This document shows, piece after piece, positions 45,132-54,006 of a DNA stretch of 64,000 nucleotides. Made by a program: the position numbers and the translations under genes. The DNA is from an uncultured Lachnospiraceae bacterium (lineage in GTDB: Bacteria; Bacillota; Clostridia; Lachnospirales; Lachnospiraceae). Under the pieces are notes generated by a model that made no database searches, had not been told where the DNA came from, and saw nothing but the letters and a program-made list of their open reading frames with translations. The stretch is from NCBI GenBank assembly GCA_900550475.1, contig URSA01000004.1, positions 124,001 through 188,000 on the forward strand, written 5' to 3'. Positions within the stretch are counted from its first letter, which is position 1. Each line of letters starts with the position of its first letter.

Positions 45132-45606
45132 TTTGAAATACTTGTTTCTGATTGTGTTCGGCGGGAGCTTTGGCATGCTGGCAGCCGCCGGTGTGTTCAC
45201 CGTGCTTGTGGCTGTCGGGCTGATTCCACGATTTGCGGGTAAGACGCACACAGCGGGAAAGGTGTTTTTATATGAAGAAATGGTGATCGCCGGAACGGTG
45301 GTGGGATGCATCGTCAGTGTGTTTGAACGTTTTTTTTACTTTGATGTGTGGATGGCGGCACTGGGGCTTTCCGGCAGGGCTGTGGAGGCGATAGGACTTG
45401 CCTTTACCGTATTGTTCGGGCTGTTTGCCGGCATGTTTGTGGGGTGTCTTGCACTGGCGATTGCGGAGATGTTGGACAGTATTCCGATTTTTGCGCGGCG
45501 GGTGGGCTTCCGGCATGGTCTGGGCATCGCGATCTGTGCCATGGCTGCCGGAAAATTTGTAGGCTCCCTTTTGTATTTCATTTTAGGCGTGCACGACTGG
45601 GTATGA
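45121..45606 (+). CDS. spoVAB: Stage V sporulation protein AB
   Basis: 161 residues from the ATG at 45121, which overlaps the spoVAA stop. Integral membrane protein with about four helices: GSFGMLAAAGVFTVLVAVGL then IPRFAGKTHTAGKVFLYEEM, a conserved loop, and MLDSIPIFARRVGFRHGLGI. Segment order and length fit SpoVAB. It is part of the dipicolinate channel complex. Confidence 0.92.
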   Translation: MWNSLKYLFLIVFGGSFGMLAAAGVFTVLVAVGLIPRFAGKTHTAGKVFLYEEMVIAGTVVGCIVSVFERFFYFDVWMAALGLSGRAVEAIGLAFTVLFGLFAGMFVGCLALAIAEMLDSIPIFARRVGFRHGLGIAICAMAAGKFVGSLLYFILGVHDWV

Positions 45607-45670
45607 GGTATAAAATAGATGATTTGTGCGGATAGTATAGGTTACAATGATGCGACGGAGGCAACGGTTT

Positions 45671-46258
45671 ATGAAGGAAATTTTGAAAAATGACATGCAG
45701 GCTACAACCGGAAAGCGCGGGGAGTTACGCAGTATGCAAGGTGTGGAACAGGAAACGCCTGTCAAGCAGAGCGCAGAAGATGTGGAATGTGTGCAGTGTG
45801 CATCTGCCGATGTGGAGAGCAAGAAACAGAATTATGAGAAGTATGTGAAGGAGATGACGCCGGTTCATAATTTCTGGCTGCAGCTTCTCAAAGCATTTCT
45901 GGTGGGCGGGCTCATCTGTGTACTGGGGCAGGGCATCTTGAATTTCTGTACGGGCGTGTTGAATGTTGACAAGGATACCGCCGCCAGTCTTTGTACGATT
46001 GTCCTGATTTTGTTGAGTGTTCTGCTCACCGGCTTTAACATTTATCCTTGCATTGTGAAATGGGGAGGAGCGGGCGCGCTGGTACCCATTACCGGTTTTG
46101 CCAATTCCGTGGCAGCACCCGCCATCGAATTTAAGAAGGAGGGCTGGGTATTCGGCGTTGGCTGTAAGATATTTACCATTGCCGGGCCTGTTATTCTCTA
46201 TGGCATTTTCACCAGTTGGGTCTTGGGCGTGATCTGCTGGATTTGGCAGTTCTTTTAA
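45671..46258 (+). CDS. spoVAC: Stage V sporulation protein AC
   Basis: 195 residues from the ATG at 45671 (GGAGG 9 nt upstream); about 45 residues longer at the N-terminus than classical SpoVAC. Core motifs are intact: VHNFWLQLLKAFLVGGLIC, LGQGILNF, the second helix ILLSVLLTGFNIYP, and GAGALVPITGFANSVAAPAI then EFKKEGWVFGVG. SpoVAC is a membrane channel component linked to dipicolinate release. In most spore formers spoVAD and spoVAE follow directly; here an unrelated convergent gene begins 6 bp after the stop, and spoVAD is found at 59790. Confidence 0.93.
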   Translation: MKEILKNDMQATTGKRGELRSMQGVEQETPVKQSAEDVECVQCASADVESKKQNYEKYVKEMTPVHNFWLQLLKAFLVGGLICVLGQGILNFCTGVLNVDKDTAASLCTIVLILLSVLLTGFNIYPCIVKWGGAGALVPITGFANSVAAPAIEFKKEGWVFGVGCKIFTIAGPVILYGIFTSWVLGVICWIWQFF

Positions 46259-46264
46259 GGGGTG

Positions 46265-47047
46265 TCAGGGGAGGAAATAGTGTTTGATCATATCCTGTAC
46301 CAATCCGGTATCCAAAGGCTGCTCCTTTGTCTCATATGTGATAAGCAAATTGATGGAAGGAATGATGCCGTTTGCGCAATACAGTTGAAGTTTGGAAGTG
46401 GCTTGTTTGCAGTAGGCATCGTTGCCCATCATGCCGAAATGCTCCCAATAAAAGAAATTGCCGGTCTGGGGATGGCGGATGGTGAAGTCGGGATAGCAGA
46501 GTACATTCCCCAACAGGAGCGGACTTTCGTAACGGAATGGAATCCGGTTGGCAGACAGTAAAGTTGCAATCAATGCTTCTGATTTGGAGCGGACACAGAT
46601 ACCGTTGCCGGTTCGGTAAATCAGATGTTCCGGGTTCTTGGGGTTATGTTCGTAAGAGGCGGCTTCCCACTCGGCGAGGACTGCGGAGGTCGACTTGAAA
46701 TGGGGAGCAAGTAGTTGCGTAAGTTCCGGGCAGGAGCCCTGCAACATCTCCATTGATTGCCTTTCTGACGAATGATGTTTCAAATAAAATTCCAATGCTC
46801 TCTTTTCATGCAGTATCTCTTCGCGCAGGGCGGACAGATATTTTTTTATTGCAAGCTGTTCTGCCAACGCGCGATCGGACTTTGCAATATAATGCTTTGA
46901 TTTTCCGTCGCTGCAATACCATTTGCAGTAGGGAGCGGAATGGGTGATCACCAGCTTTCCTTTGGGAAGCGTAAGTAGTTTTTCATCTATTTCTTTCAGC
47001 TGTGTGGTGAGACGAGAATATTCCGCTTTGGCTTGTTCGTAAATCAT
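46265..47047 (-). CDS. Putative PD-(D/E)XK nuclease-like protein
   Basis: 260 residues from the ATG at 47047 (AAGGAGG upstream). The N-terminal half is helical and basic (EYSRLTTQLKEIDEKLLTLP, and WYCSDGKSKHYIAKSDRALA near 45-65). The C-terminal half (about 155-255) has SKSEALIATLL, then YPDFTIRHPQTG and FFYWEHFGMMGN, an E...D...ExH arrangement like a restriction-endonuclease fold with His in place of Lys. I recognise it only as a kind of hypothetical protein that is common in Clostridia. It abuts the spoVA operon end-to-end with no terminator. Nuclease activity is an inference. Confidence 0.6.
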   Translation of the reverse strand: MIYEQAKAEYSRLTTQLKEIDEKLLTLPKGKLVITHSAPYCKWYCSDGKSKHYIAKSDRALAEQLAIKKYLSALREEILHEKRALEFYLKHHSSERQSMEMLQGSCPELTQLLAPHFKSTSAVLAEWEAASYEHNPKNPEHLIYRTGNGICVRSKSEALIATLLSANRIPFRYESPLLLGNVLCYPDFTIRHPQTGNFFYWEHFGMMGNDAYCKQATSKLQLYCANGIIPSINLLITYETKEQPLDTGLVQDMIKHYFLP

Positions 47048-47877
47048 AATAATCCTCCTTTTGTGGTTTGTAGTTAATGAAATTATGGGAAGAGCAAATA
47101 TTTCAGTATGGATGAGGTGTGAGAGATGCATCTGATGAAATTACCGGTAAGACAGTGTAGGGATAATGTAGAAATAGTGTAAAAATAGTGTAAGGACAGG
47201 TAACTTTTTGGGAGAGGCATAGACATGTGGGGAGGAGGGAAACGCGTAGAGGAGAGTGGGAGGTAAAATGCTAAGATGATGAGAGGACGAGCATGTACAG
47301 TGCGAAGGTAATAAGGGGAACAGGCATGTAAAGTAGGTGTCGAGACGATGAGGGGAGCTGACAGGTAAAGTGCCGAGGTGTCGAGGAAATTTGCCATGAT
47401 CAGAAGAGCACGGATTGCAAGTGGAGCCATGTAAAGCAGTAAAGGCTCATTGTATCCAGACGAAATTTTTTCTTGTTTTGGATCCTAATTTCATGTCAAA
47501 AAGGCTTTTAAAAGAGCGGATTTTTAGGAAATTGTATCCAGGCAGAACTTTTTGTTTTGCTGGATCCCATTTTTTGCGGATTTGTGGGATCTGGATGAGA
47601 ACTTTTTCCCTGTGGGATACAATTTGATAAAAAAGCATGTTATTTAAAGGGGAATTTAGGGAAAATTGGGACCTGAAATAACATTTTTTCTTGATAGGAG
47701 ACAATCGGCGGAAGATGTGGACAATCGCCGGAAAATTTGGGAGACGGATTACCGATGAAGCATATGGCAAGATAGAAGAAGCTTGGCGGGAATTAGGGCA
47801 TTTCTGCAGCCCCCATCCCCGGAATCCTGCCAAAGCAGGATTCCGAGCCGGGGACGGAAAAATCAGAGTCTGATTTT
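47048..47877. other. 830-bp intergenic region with degenerate repeats and the 39-bp module array
   Basis: Purine-rich and without a convincing gene. About 47262-47440 is a degenerate repeat with recurring CATGTAAAGTG and GATGAGGGGA segments; 47449-47705 is the complete four-copy 39-bp module array. Two hairpins at 47821-47880 close the region. Confidence 0.65.
47449..47705 (+). repeat. 39-bp module array, locus 2 (four copies, full palindromic layout)
   Basis: Copies: inverted 47449-47487, inverted 47531-47569, direct 47585-47623, direct 47667-47705. Spacers are 43, 15 and 43 bp; start-to-start distance within each pair is 82 bp. Inverted copies open with ATTGTATCC and close with GGATCC; direct copies open with TGGGA and close with ACAAT. 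The inner GAANTTTTTT stretch reads in the same strand orientation in both types of copy. Confidence 0.88.
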
Positions 47878-47880
47878 TTA
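47821..47880 (-). terminator. Hairpins after the purine permease gene
   Basis: AAAAATCA/TGATTTTT (47858-47879) overlaps the stop codon on the minus strand and ends in T residues in both directions. Just beyond it is a perfect 10-bp hairpin, GGAATCCTGC/GCAGGATTCC with loop CAAA (47821-47844). Confidence 0.7.
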
Positions 47881-49302
47881 TACTACCAGGAAGAACTTCA
47901 CAAGGAACAGCAGGGAAATGATGTAGGTCAGGATGGACACGTCTTTTGCCTTGCCGGTGAAGACCTTGATTACGGAGTAGGAGATCAGACCGAGGCCGAT
48001 GCCGTGTCCGATGGAACCGGAGATAGGCATTGCGATCAGCATCAGTGCTGCGGGAAGGCTCTGGGAAATATCTTCAAAATCAATTTTCTTTAAGCCTGTC
48101 AGCATCAGAAGTCCTACATAGATCAGTGCAGAGGAGGTTGCGGCGGGGGGAATGATAGCCGCAATCGGCGCAATGAAAATACATGCAAGGAACAGGATGC
48201 CGGTAGTGAGGGCGGTAAGACCTGTACGGCCGCCTGCTTCCACGCCGGAAGCGGACTCCACAAAGGTGGTAACGGTGGAGGTACCGGTCAGGGCGCCCGC
48301 GATGGTGCCGACTGCGTCAGAGGTCAGCGCTTCCTTCATCTGAGGCATATTGCCCTTGTCGTCAACCATTCCGGCGCGGGAGGCGGTGCCTACCAGAGTA
48401 CCGATGGTATCAAACATATCGATGATACAGAAGGTGATCACCAGCGTAATGACGGTGAACCAGCCGATGCTGAACAGAGAGTTGAAGTCAAATTTAAACA
48501 GGGTAGTCTGTGCCATATCACCGAAGGCGGGAAGGAAGGATGCGTCTGCAAGGGAAGCAAACGGATTGATGCCGAGGAAGATTGCCTCGCCTGCCCAGTA
48601 GATCACGGAGGCTGCCAGCATACCCAAAAGCACGGCACCCTTAATGCCCTTCTGTGCCAGAATGATAATCAGGAAAAGTCCCACAAACATGGTGACAACG
48701 GTCAGAACCATCTGAGCGTAGCCGTCCCCCATGTTGCTCTTTGCAAGGCTGGGAGTCAGGGAACCGAAGAAGTCACGCATTACATAGAAAGTGCCGTTCT
48801 CGTTGATTACGCCTGCATTGGAGCCCACGCCGATGTTCAGAAGCATCAGACCGATTGCGGGAGCAATGCCGAGACGAATGCCAAGCGGAATGGCGTTTAC
48901 AATCTTCTCGCGCACATTGAGGACGGAGAGGATCAGGAACAGAACACCCTCGATCAGGATGATGCAGAGAGCAGCCTGAAAGGACTGCAGATAGCTAAGA
49001 CCGGTCAGGCTTACGATGTTGGTAACCACAACGGCGAAAAAGCTGTTAAGTCCCATGCCGGGTGCCATGGCAAAGGGCTTGTTTGCAAGAAATGCCATCA
49101 CAATGGTACCGATTGCAGATGCAATACAGGTGGCAAGGAACACACCGTTCCACAATTCGGGTCCCCCCTGAGAACCGAAACCGGTTAAAAGATTGGGGTT
49201 CAGGGCAATGATGTAAGCCATTGTCATGAACGTGGTCAAACCGGCGACAATTTCGGTGCGCACGGTCGTACCGTTTTCTTTGAGCTTGAAAATTTTCTCC
49301 AT
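47878..49302 (-). CDS. NCS2-family purine permease (AzgA/PbuG-like)
   Basis: 474 residues from the ATG at 49302 (AAGGAGAG upstream). Multi-span transporter for hypoxanthine, guanine or adenine driven by protons. Family signatures: EIVAGLTTFMTMAYIIALNP, NKPFAMAPGMGLNSFFA, FCIIDMFDTIGTLVGTASRA, and GTSTVTTFVESASGVEAGGR then TGLTALTTG. Length is normal. No purine riboswitch was visible upstream. It stands alone and ends at two hairpins next to the 39-bp module array. Confidence 0.94.
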   Translation of the reverse strand: MEKIFKLKENGTTVRTEIVAGLTTFMTMAYIIALNPNLLTGFGSQGGPELWNGVFLATCIASAIGTIVMAFLANKPFAMAPGMGLNSFFAVVVTNIVSLTGLSYLQSFQAALCIILIEGVLFLILSVLNVREKIVNAIPLGIRLGIAPAIGLMLLNIGVGSNAGVINENGTFYVMRDFFGSLTPSLAKSNMGDGYAQMVLTVVTMFVGLFLIIILAQKGIKGAVLLGMLAASVIYWAGEAIFLGINPFASLADASFLPAFGDMAQTTLFKFDFNSLFSIGWFTVITLVITFCIIDMFDTIGTLVGTASRAGMVDDKGNMPQMKEALTSDAVGTIAGALTGTSTVTTFVESASGVEAGGRTGLTALTTGILFLACIFIAPIAAIIPPAATSSALIYVGLLMLTGLKKIDFEDISQSLPAALMLIAMPISGSIGHGIGLGLISYSVIKVFTGKAKDVSILTYIISLLFLVKFFLVV

Positions 49303-49474
49303 AAGAAATCTCTCCTTAGTGTATTTTAAAAACATTTCTATTATAAAGAAATCTTAACAGGACTGTCAACAGAGATGCATGGATATTGTGACGAAATCAA
49401 AAAAATAAAATTTCCATATGTTTCAAGAAAATTTAGAAAATGTTACAAAAGTATTTCGGATTTTGATGTGATGT

Positions 49475-49482
49475 GCTATAAT
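49475..49482 (+). promoter_or_regulatory. Extended -10 promoter for the NlpC/P60 gene
   Basis: GCTATAAT (TATAAT at 49477-49482, preceded by TG-C) without a good -35; about 80 bp before the ATG at 49564. Confidence 0.5.
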
Positions 49483-49563
49483 ACAGACTTGAACTGCATA
49501 TTACTGTTAATGTAACTAAAGAATGGAATGCCCGAATGGGGCAAAGCGATAGATGAGGAAAAC

Positions 49564-51075
49564 ATGAAGAGAAGAATTGGAGATGTGATATTGGTGGTCT
49601 GCCTGCTGCTGGGAATGATTTATGCGGCGCGGCAGAGTGGAATAGAGGAGCAGAGCGGCATCAGCGTGGCAGCGGCGGAGGCGTATGCGGCCGCCGCGGA
49701 TGTGGCAGGTGTGGCACAGATGGGCGCGGTCGCAGGCGGAAATGGCACGCAGGGAAATGCGACGGGAGCGACGGAAGCAGCCGGAACGAGGGTAGCAGTA
49801 CAGTCCGCCGGGACAGGCGTAACCGGAACCGGAGCGGAAGCGCAAGCAGGCGCGGCCGCAGGCGGAAATGGCACGCAGGGAAATGAGACCGGAACTTCCT
49901 CCTCCACCCAGACCGCGGACACCCGCACTGAGGGCGGCGTGGCGGAGGCGTTTTCGGCGGGAAAGAATGTATTTGGCATGAGCGGACAGAAGGGAACGCC
50001 CGGCAGTGACGGAACGGTTTCCGGCAATGGTTTTGACGGCACGGTATCCGATGGAAACGGCGCAGTGGTCGTGTCCGGCGGCGATGCGGCAGTGACGGAT
50101 GTTTCATCGGGAGATGCCGCGGAGGAAGATGAATACGCGAATCTGGCGATTGCCGATGTAAACAAATATGTGAATGTGAGAAAAGAGCCTAACACGGATT
50201 CGGAGATCGTGGGCAAGATATACAGCGGCGCGGTGGCGCAGATCCTTGCAGTGGCGGGCGATAACGATGACTGGTTCCAGATCGTTTCCGGCAGCGTGGA
50301 GGGCTATATCAAATCAGAGTATTTCATATACGGCGACGCGGCACTGGAGGTGATCGATCAGTATGTGACCAGATACGCCAAGGTGCAGGTAGCCAGACTG
50401 AACGTGAGAAAGGAGCCCACCACGGATTCCAAGCGGATCGGCTATGTGGATGAGGGCGAGAAGATACTGCTTCTGGAGGATTGCGGCGACTGGCTCAAGG
50501 TGCAGTACACGGACAGCAAAGAGGGATATGTTTCCGCAGAATATGCGGAGGTCGTGGAAGAATTTGTCTATGCGAAATCCATTGAGGAGGAGCGGGCGGA
50601 GCTGGCGGCAAAACAGGCACTGGCAGCGAGAGAGACCGTGTCCGAGCAGAAGGCACCCGAGAGCACGACGATTGTATTCCCGGAGACAAGCTACACCTCC
50701 AACGAGGAGCTGCGCAGGGCAATTGTAGACTATGCGCTGCAATATGAAGGTTACCGTTATGTGCATGGCGGAAGAAGCCTGTCAAGCGGTACGGACTGCT
50801 CGGGCTTTACCTGCTATATTTACGCGGACTTCGGTTATTCCATCAGCAGAACGCCGGACGGGCAGTACAGCAAGGCGGGACGGGCAATCTCCTACGAGGA
50901 GATCCAGCCGGGCGACATCATCTGCTATTCCTCCAACGGAGGCAAGTCCTGTACGCATGTGGCACTTTATATTGGGGATGGCAAGATCATTCATGCCGCC
51001 AACTCAAGAAAAGGTGTCATCATCGGCAGGGCCGACTATGACACCATCATCGGAATCAGAAATGTAATTGATTAA
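49564..51075 (+). CDS. Secreted SH3b-SH3b-NlpC/P60 peptidoglycan hydrolase
   Basis: 503 residues from the ATG at 49564 (GAGGAAA upstream). One N-terminal hydrophobic signal/anchor (about 6-20) leads to a low-complexity Ala/Gly/Thr/Val-rich stretch (about 30-195). Two bacterial SH3 domains follow (about 197-260 and 275-335, each with NVRKEP-T-DS). A C-terminal NlpC/P60 domain (about 385-503) has the catalytic Cys in GTDCSGFTCY and His in CTHVALYIGDG, with HAAN later. It would cut peptide crosslinks in the cell wall. Part of the low-complexity DNA is duplicated (49736-49757 and 49857-49878). It ends 10 bp from the convergent CapA gene. Confidence 0.92.
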   Translation: MKRRIGDVILVVCLLLGMIYAARQSGIEEQSGISVAAAEAYAAAADVAGVAQMGAVAGGNGTQGNATGATEAAGTRVAVQSAGTGVTGTGAEAQAGAAAGGNGTQGNETGTSSSTQTADTRTEGGVAEAFSAGKNVFGMSGQKGTPGSDGTVSGNGFDGTVSDGNGAVVVSGGDAAVTDVSSGDAAEEDEYANLAIADVNKYVNVRKEPNTDSEIVGKIYSGAVAQILAVAGDNDDWFQIVSGSVEGYIKSEYFIYGDAALEVIDQYVTRYAKVQVARLNVRKEPTTDSKRIGYVDEGEKILLLEDCGDWLKVQYTDSKEGYVSAEYAEVVEEFVYAKSIEEERAELAAKQALAARETVSEQKAPESTTIVFPETSYTSNEELRRAIVDYALQYEGYRYVHGGRSLSSGTDCSGFTCYIYADFGYSISRTPDGQYSKAGRAISYEEIQPGDIICYSSNGGKSCTHVALYIGDGKIIHAANSRKGVIIGRADYDTIIGIRNVID

Positions 51076-51085
51076 ACAGATCCTG

Positions 51086-52390
51086 TTATTGGGAGAGCGC
51101 TTGTTCCTTTGTGAGCATCCACTCTCCCAATATTTCGTTGCTCCATTTTGTGAGATCGTCGAGGGAGAGCGTCACACCGCCGTAGGAGCGGATGCCGTGT
51201 GAAGCGGCGAGCTCAGCGGTATAATTTTCCAGAAAATAAACATTTTCAAACCGAACCCGGTTGTTATACTGGCAGACCATGGGGATGGCTCCGGTCTTTT
51301 CGGAGGTGATGGAGATGCCGTCCTCCGCCACATGGAACGTCACCCATGCCATTGCTTCCAGCATGCTCTGGGCATTTTTCTGCGTGGATACATAGTTGCC
51401 CAGCGAATAAAAGCAAAGGGCGCGGTTTCCGTTTTCCGTCTCTATCCATTCTACCGGCTGGATCACATGGGGGTGGGTGCCGATGATCAGATCAGCACCG
51501 GCCTCAGCCATCTGCACGGCAAATTCCTTCTGGTACTTGGAGGGCTTTGTGCTGTACTCGGTTCCCCAGTGGGGGCAGACGATCACGACGTCCGCAGCCT
51601 CCTTTGCCCGTTCAATATCCGAAAGCACCTGCGAATTCAGTGTGGTGAAATCAAGACGGTTCCGCTCGTTGTAGCTGCACAGGAAATTCAGATGTCCCAC
51701 GACGGAGGAGGGAATGGTTTCCGAGTTGGGGCTGTATGTGTAATTCAGCACGGCAAAGGTCACATCATCAATGGTGATCAGCGGAAGTTCCTCCGCGTCC
51801 TCCTCCGTCTCATAGATGCCGGTCACCAGCACCTCCGGGTGGGTTTTCCAGAAGGCGGCGCAGCTAAGCAGGCCGTCCACGCCCTGATCGGCAGAGTGGT
51901 TGGAGGCTTGCAGCACCACATTGAAGCCTGCGGCGGCGATGGCGTCCCCCACCTCTGTCGGGGAATTGAAGCGGGGAAATCCGGAGAAGCCCCGGTCATT
52001 TCCGCCTAAGATCGTTTCCTGGTTGATGATCTTCACATCTGCATTTTCCAGCATATCAGAGATGCTTTCAAACAAAAAATCATAATTTAAGCTGCCGTCC
52101 TCCTGCTTTCCCGTTTTTACAATTCCCATATGCAGAAGGTCATCGCCGACCGCCATCAGGGTGATGTCCCGCTCGGGGAAAGGTGTGGGCGTAGGCTCCG
52201 GCGTGGGTGTCGGCACAGGTGTGGGCGTGGGGGCAGGTGTTTCCACAGAAGCCATCTCCCCTGCGGCAGTGCCGCTTCCGCCCACCGTGCTGCTGCCGCC
52301 GGACGCAATATAATATACCAGAATACCGCCGCCCGCAGTCAAAAACGCACAGCAGAGCAGTATCAGCAGAAATACTTTTGTCTTTTTCAT
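51086..52390 (-). CDS. CapA-family (PgsA-like) metallophosphatase-fold lipid/membrane-anchored protein
   Basis: 434 residues from the ATG at 52390 (GGAGG upstream). A single N-terminal transmembrane helix (about 5-27) and a Pro/Thr-rich linker (PTPTPVPTPTPEPTPTP) hold the domain outside the cell. The CapA domain (about 75-410) begins ITLMAVGDDLLHMG and continues with INQETILGG, VVLQASNHSADQG, VVIVCPHWGTEY and DLIIGTHPHVIQPVEW, the His and Asp positions typical of the metallophosphatase-like fold. Relatives help make or anchor poly-gamma-glutamate capsule; no pgsBC genes are nearby, so the actual role is open. Confidence 0.92.
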   Translation of the reverse strand: MKKTKVFLLILLCCAFLTAGGGILVYYIASGGSSTVGGSGTAAGEMASVETPAPTPTPVPTPTPEPTPTPFPERDITLMAVGDDLLHMGIVKTGKQEDGSLNYDFLFESISDMLENADVKIINQETILGGNDRGFSGFPRFNSPTEVGDAIAAAGFNVVLQASNHSADQGVDGLLSCAAFWKTHPEVLVTGIYETEEDAEELPLITIDDVTFAVLNYTYSPNSETIPSSVVGHLNFLCSYNERNRLDFTTLNSQVLSDIERAKEAADVVIVCPHWGTEYSTKPSKYQKEFAVQMAEAGADLIIGTHPHVIQPVEWIETENGNRALCFYSLGNYVSTQKNAQSMLEAMAWVTFHVAEDGISITSEKTGAIPMVCQYNNRVRFENVYFLENYTAELAASHGIRSYGGVTLSLDDLTKWSNEILGEWMLTKEQALSQ

Positions 52391-52494
52391 GGAATCCTCC
52401 GTTTTTGTCTCAGAAGTAAATTGCGATGGAACGGCTAACATTATAGCACGAAACTTCTGGTTTGTATATGTGCAAACAGGCGATGTTTGTGTGG

Positions 52495-52523
52495 TTGAGG
52501 AAAAGAGAAAAATATGGTATGAT
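52495..52523 (+). promoter_or_regulatory. Promoter for the rRNA methyltransferase gene
   Basis: TTGAGG (52495-52500), 17-bp spacer, TATGAT (52518-52523), 31 bp before the ATG. Confidence 0.7.
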
Positions 52524-52554
52524 GAGAGCCAAAATAAGCGAAGGAGAGTCGGAT

Positions 52555-53979
52555 ATGCTGCCGGAGGATTTTCTTGACAGAATGAAGCATATGCTGGGGG
52601 AGGAGTACCCGGCGTTTTTACAGAGCCTTGACGGGGAACGTTACAGGGGGCTCAGAGTGAATACAAGAAAGACGGATGTGGCGGAATTTCTGGAAAAATG
52701 TCCGTTTGACCTGACGCCGGTTCCGTGGACGGAAAACGGTTTTTACTACCCGGAGGAAGCACCGGCAGGCAAGCATGCGTTCCATGAGGCGGGTGTGTAT
52801 TACATTCAGGAGCCGTCCGCCATGGCGCCGGTGCCTTTTCTTGGCGTAAAACCGGGGGATCGTGTGCTGGATCTGTGCGCGGCGCCGGGAGGAAAGTCAA
52901 CCCAGATCGCCGATTTTCTGCGCGGCGAGGGCATTCTTGTCTGCAATGAGATCCATCCGGCAAGGGCAAGAATTTTGTCCGAGAACATAGAGAGAATGGG
53001 CGTTGTCAATGCACTGGTGCTCAACGAAACACCGGAGCGGCTCGCCGGCTTTTTCACAGGATATTTTGACAAAATATTGGTGGACGCGCCCTGCTCCGGG
53101 GAGGGCATGTTCCGGAAAAACGAGGAAGCGTACGGGGAGTGGAGCCTTGAAAATGTCAGGCATTGCGCCGAGCGGCAGGACGGGGTGCTTGACTGTGCGG
53201 CGGAGATGCTGTGCCCCGGCGGAAGAATGGTCTATTCCACCTGTACCTTTGCTCCGGCGGAGGATGAGGACGCCATTGCGCGGTTTCTGGAGAGACACCC
53301 GGAGTTTAGGGTAGTGCCGGCGGAATGCCCGGAAGGCTTTACGCGCGGTGTGCCCGGATGGGCGGAACACCCCATGCCGGAATTGGCGGACACGCTCCGG
53401 CTCATGCCGCACAAGCTGAAGGGCGAGGGACATTTTCTGGCAGTGTTGGAAAAACGGCTTTCTGCGGATGAGGATCTGTGCGGGGTATCCGAGGCGGCGC
53501 TCAGACGCCCCTGCAAAAACGGGACGGAGCGGGGAATTTCCCAGAAAGAATATGCGGAATGGTTGGATTTTAAAGCGGAGCGGCTGAGAGATTTTTCGTG
53601 GGATGGCACCTATATCCGGTTTGGAGACCAGCTCTATCTGGGAGCACCGGAGCTGCCCGCACTGAAAGGGCTGAAGGTATTGCGCCCCGGACTGCACCTT
53701 GGCACGATCAAGAAGAACAGGTTTGAGCCGTCCCATGCGCTGGCGCTGGCAATCGCTCCCGGACAGGCGAAGCAGGTGGCGGAGCTTGCGGCGGACAGCC
53801 CGCAGGCGGCACAATATCTGAACGGCATGACATTGACGGGGGGCGACGGCGTCACGATCAGAGGCGGCGACGCCAAGGGCTGGTGCCTTGTGTGCGCGGA
53901 CGGTTACAGCCTCGGCTGGGCGAAGGCAGCAGGCGGCATCCTGAAAAATCATTATCCCAAGGGACTTAGAAAATATTAG
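52555..53979 (+). CDS. RsmF-like 16S rRNA (cytosine-5) methyltransferase
   Basis: 474 residues from the ATG at 52555 (AAGGAGAG upstream); codons back to 52462 are open but contain the promoter. SAM-dependent m5C methyltransferase of the RsmB/RsmF group: VLDLCAAPGGKSTQIA (SAM site), motif IV VDAPCSGEGMFRK and motif VI YSTCTFAPAED carry the two cysteines used in catalysis. A C-terminal PUA-like/RsmF domain (about 300-470, LHLGTIKKNRFEPSHALALA) completes it. It probably modifies 16S rRNA. The downstream TPR gene follows after 27 nt and may be co-transcribed. Confidence 0.92.
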   Translation: MLPEDFLDRMKHMLGEEYPAFLQSLDGERYRGLRVNTRKTDVAEFLEKCPFDLTPVPWTENGFYYPEEAPAGKHAFHEAGVYYIQEPSAMAPVPFLGVKPGDRVLDLCAAPGGKSTQIADFLRGEGILVCNEIHPARARILSENIERMGVVNALVLNETPERLAGFFTGYFDKILVDAPCSGEGMFRKNEEAYGEWSLENVRHCAERQDGVLDCAAEMLCPGGRMVYSTCTFAPAEDEDAIARFLERHPEFRVVPAECPEGFTRGVPGWAEHPMPELADTLRLMPHKLKGEGHFLAVLEKRLSADEDLCGVSEAALRRPCKNGTERGISQKEYAEWLDFKAERLRDFSWDGTYIRFGDQLYLGAPELPALKGLKVLRPGLHLGTIKKNRFEPSHALALAIAPGQAKQVAELAADSPQAAQYLNGMTLTGGDGVTIRGGDAKGWCLVCADGYSLGWAKAAGGILKNHYPKGLRKY

Positions 53980-54006
53980 TAAAACTGCTCAGAAAAGAGG
54001 ATTGAC

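Noticed and set aside
47449..47705. Possible CRISPR or insertion sequence for the 39-bp module array
   Set aside because: Copies face each other in pairs, the spacers are similar in length but not unique spacer-like, and no transposase or cas gene is nearby.
49303..49500. Purine riboswitch before the purine permease
   Set aside because: No purine riboswitch core was recognisable on the minus strand.
51076..51085. Missing terminator between the convergent NlpC/P60 and CapA genes
   Set aside because: Only 10 bp separate the genes and no stem-loop is visible; overlapping convergent transcription is common enough not to count as unusual.
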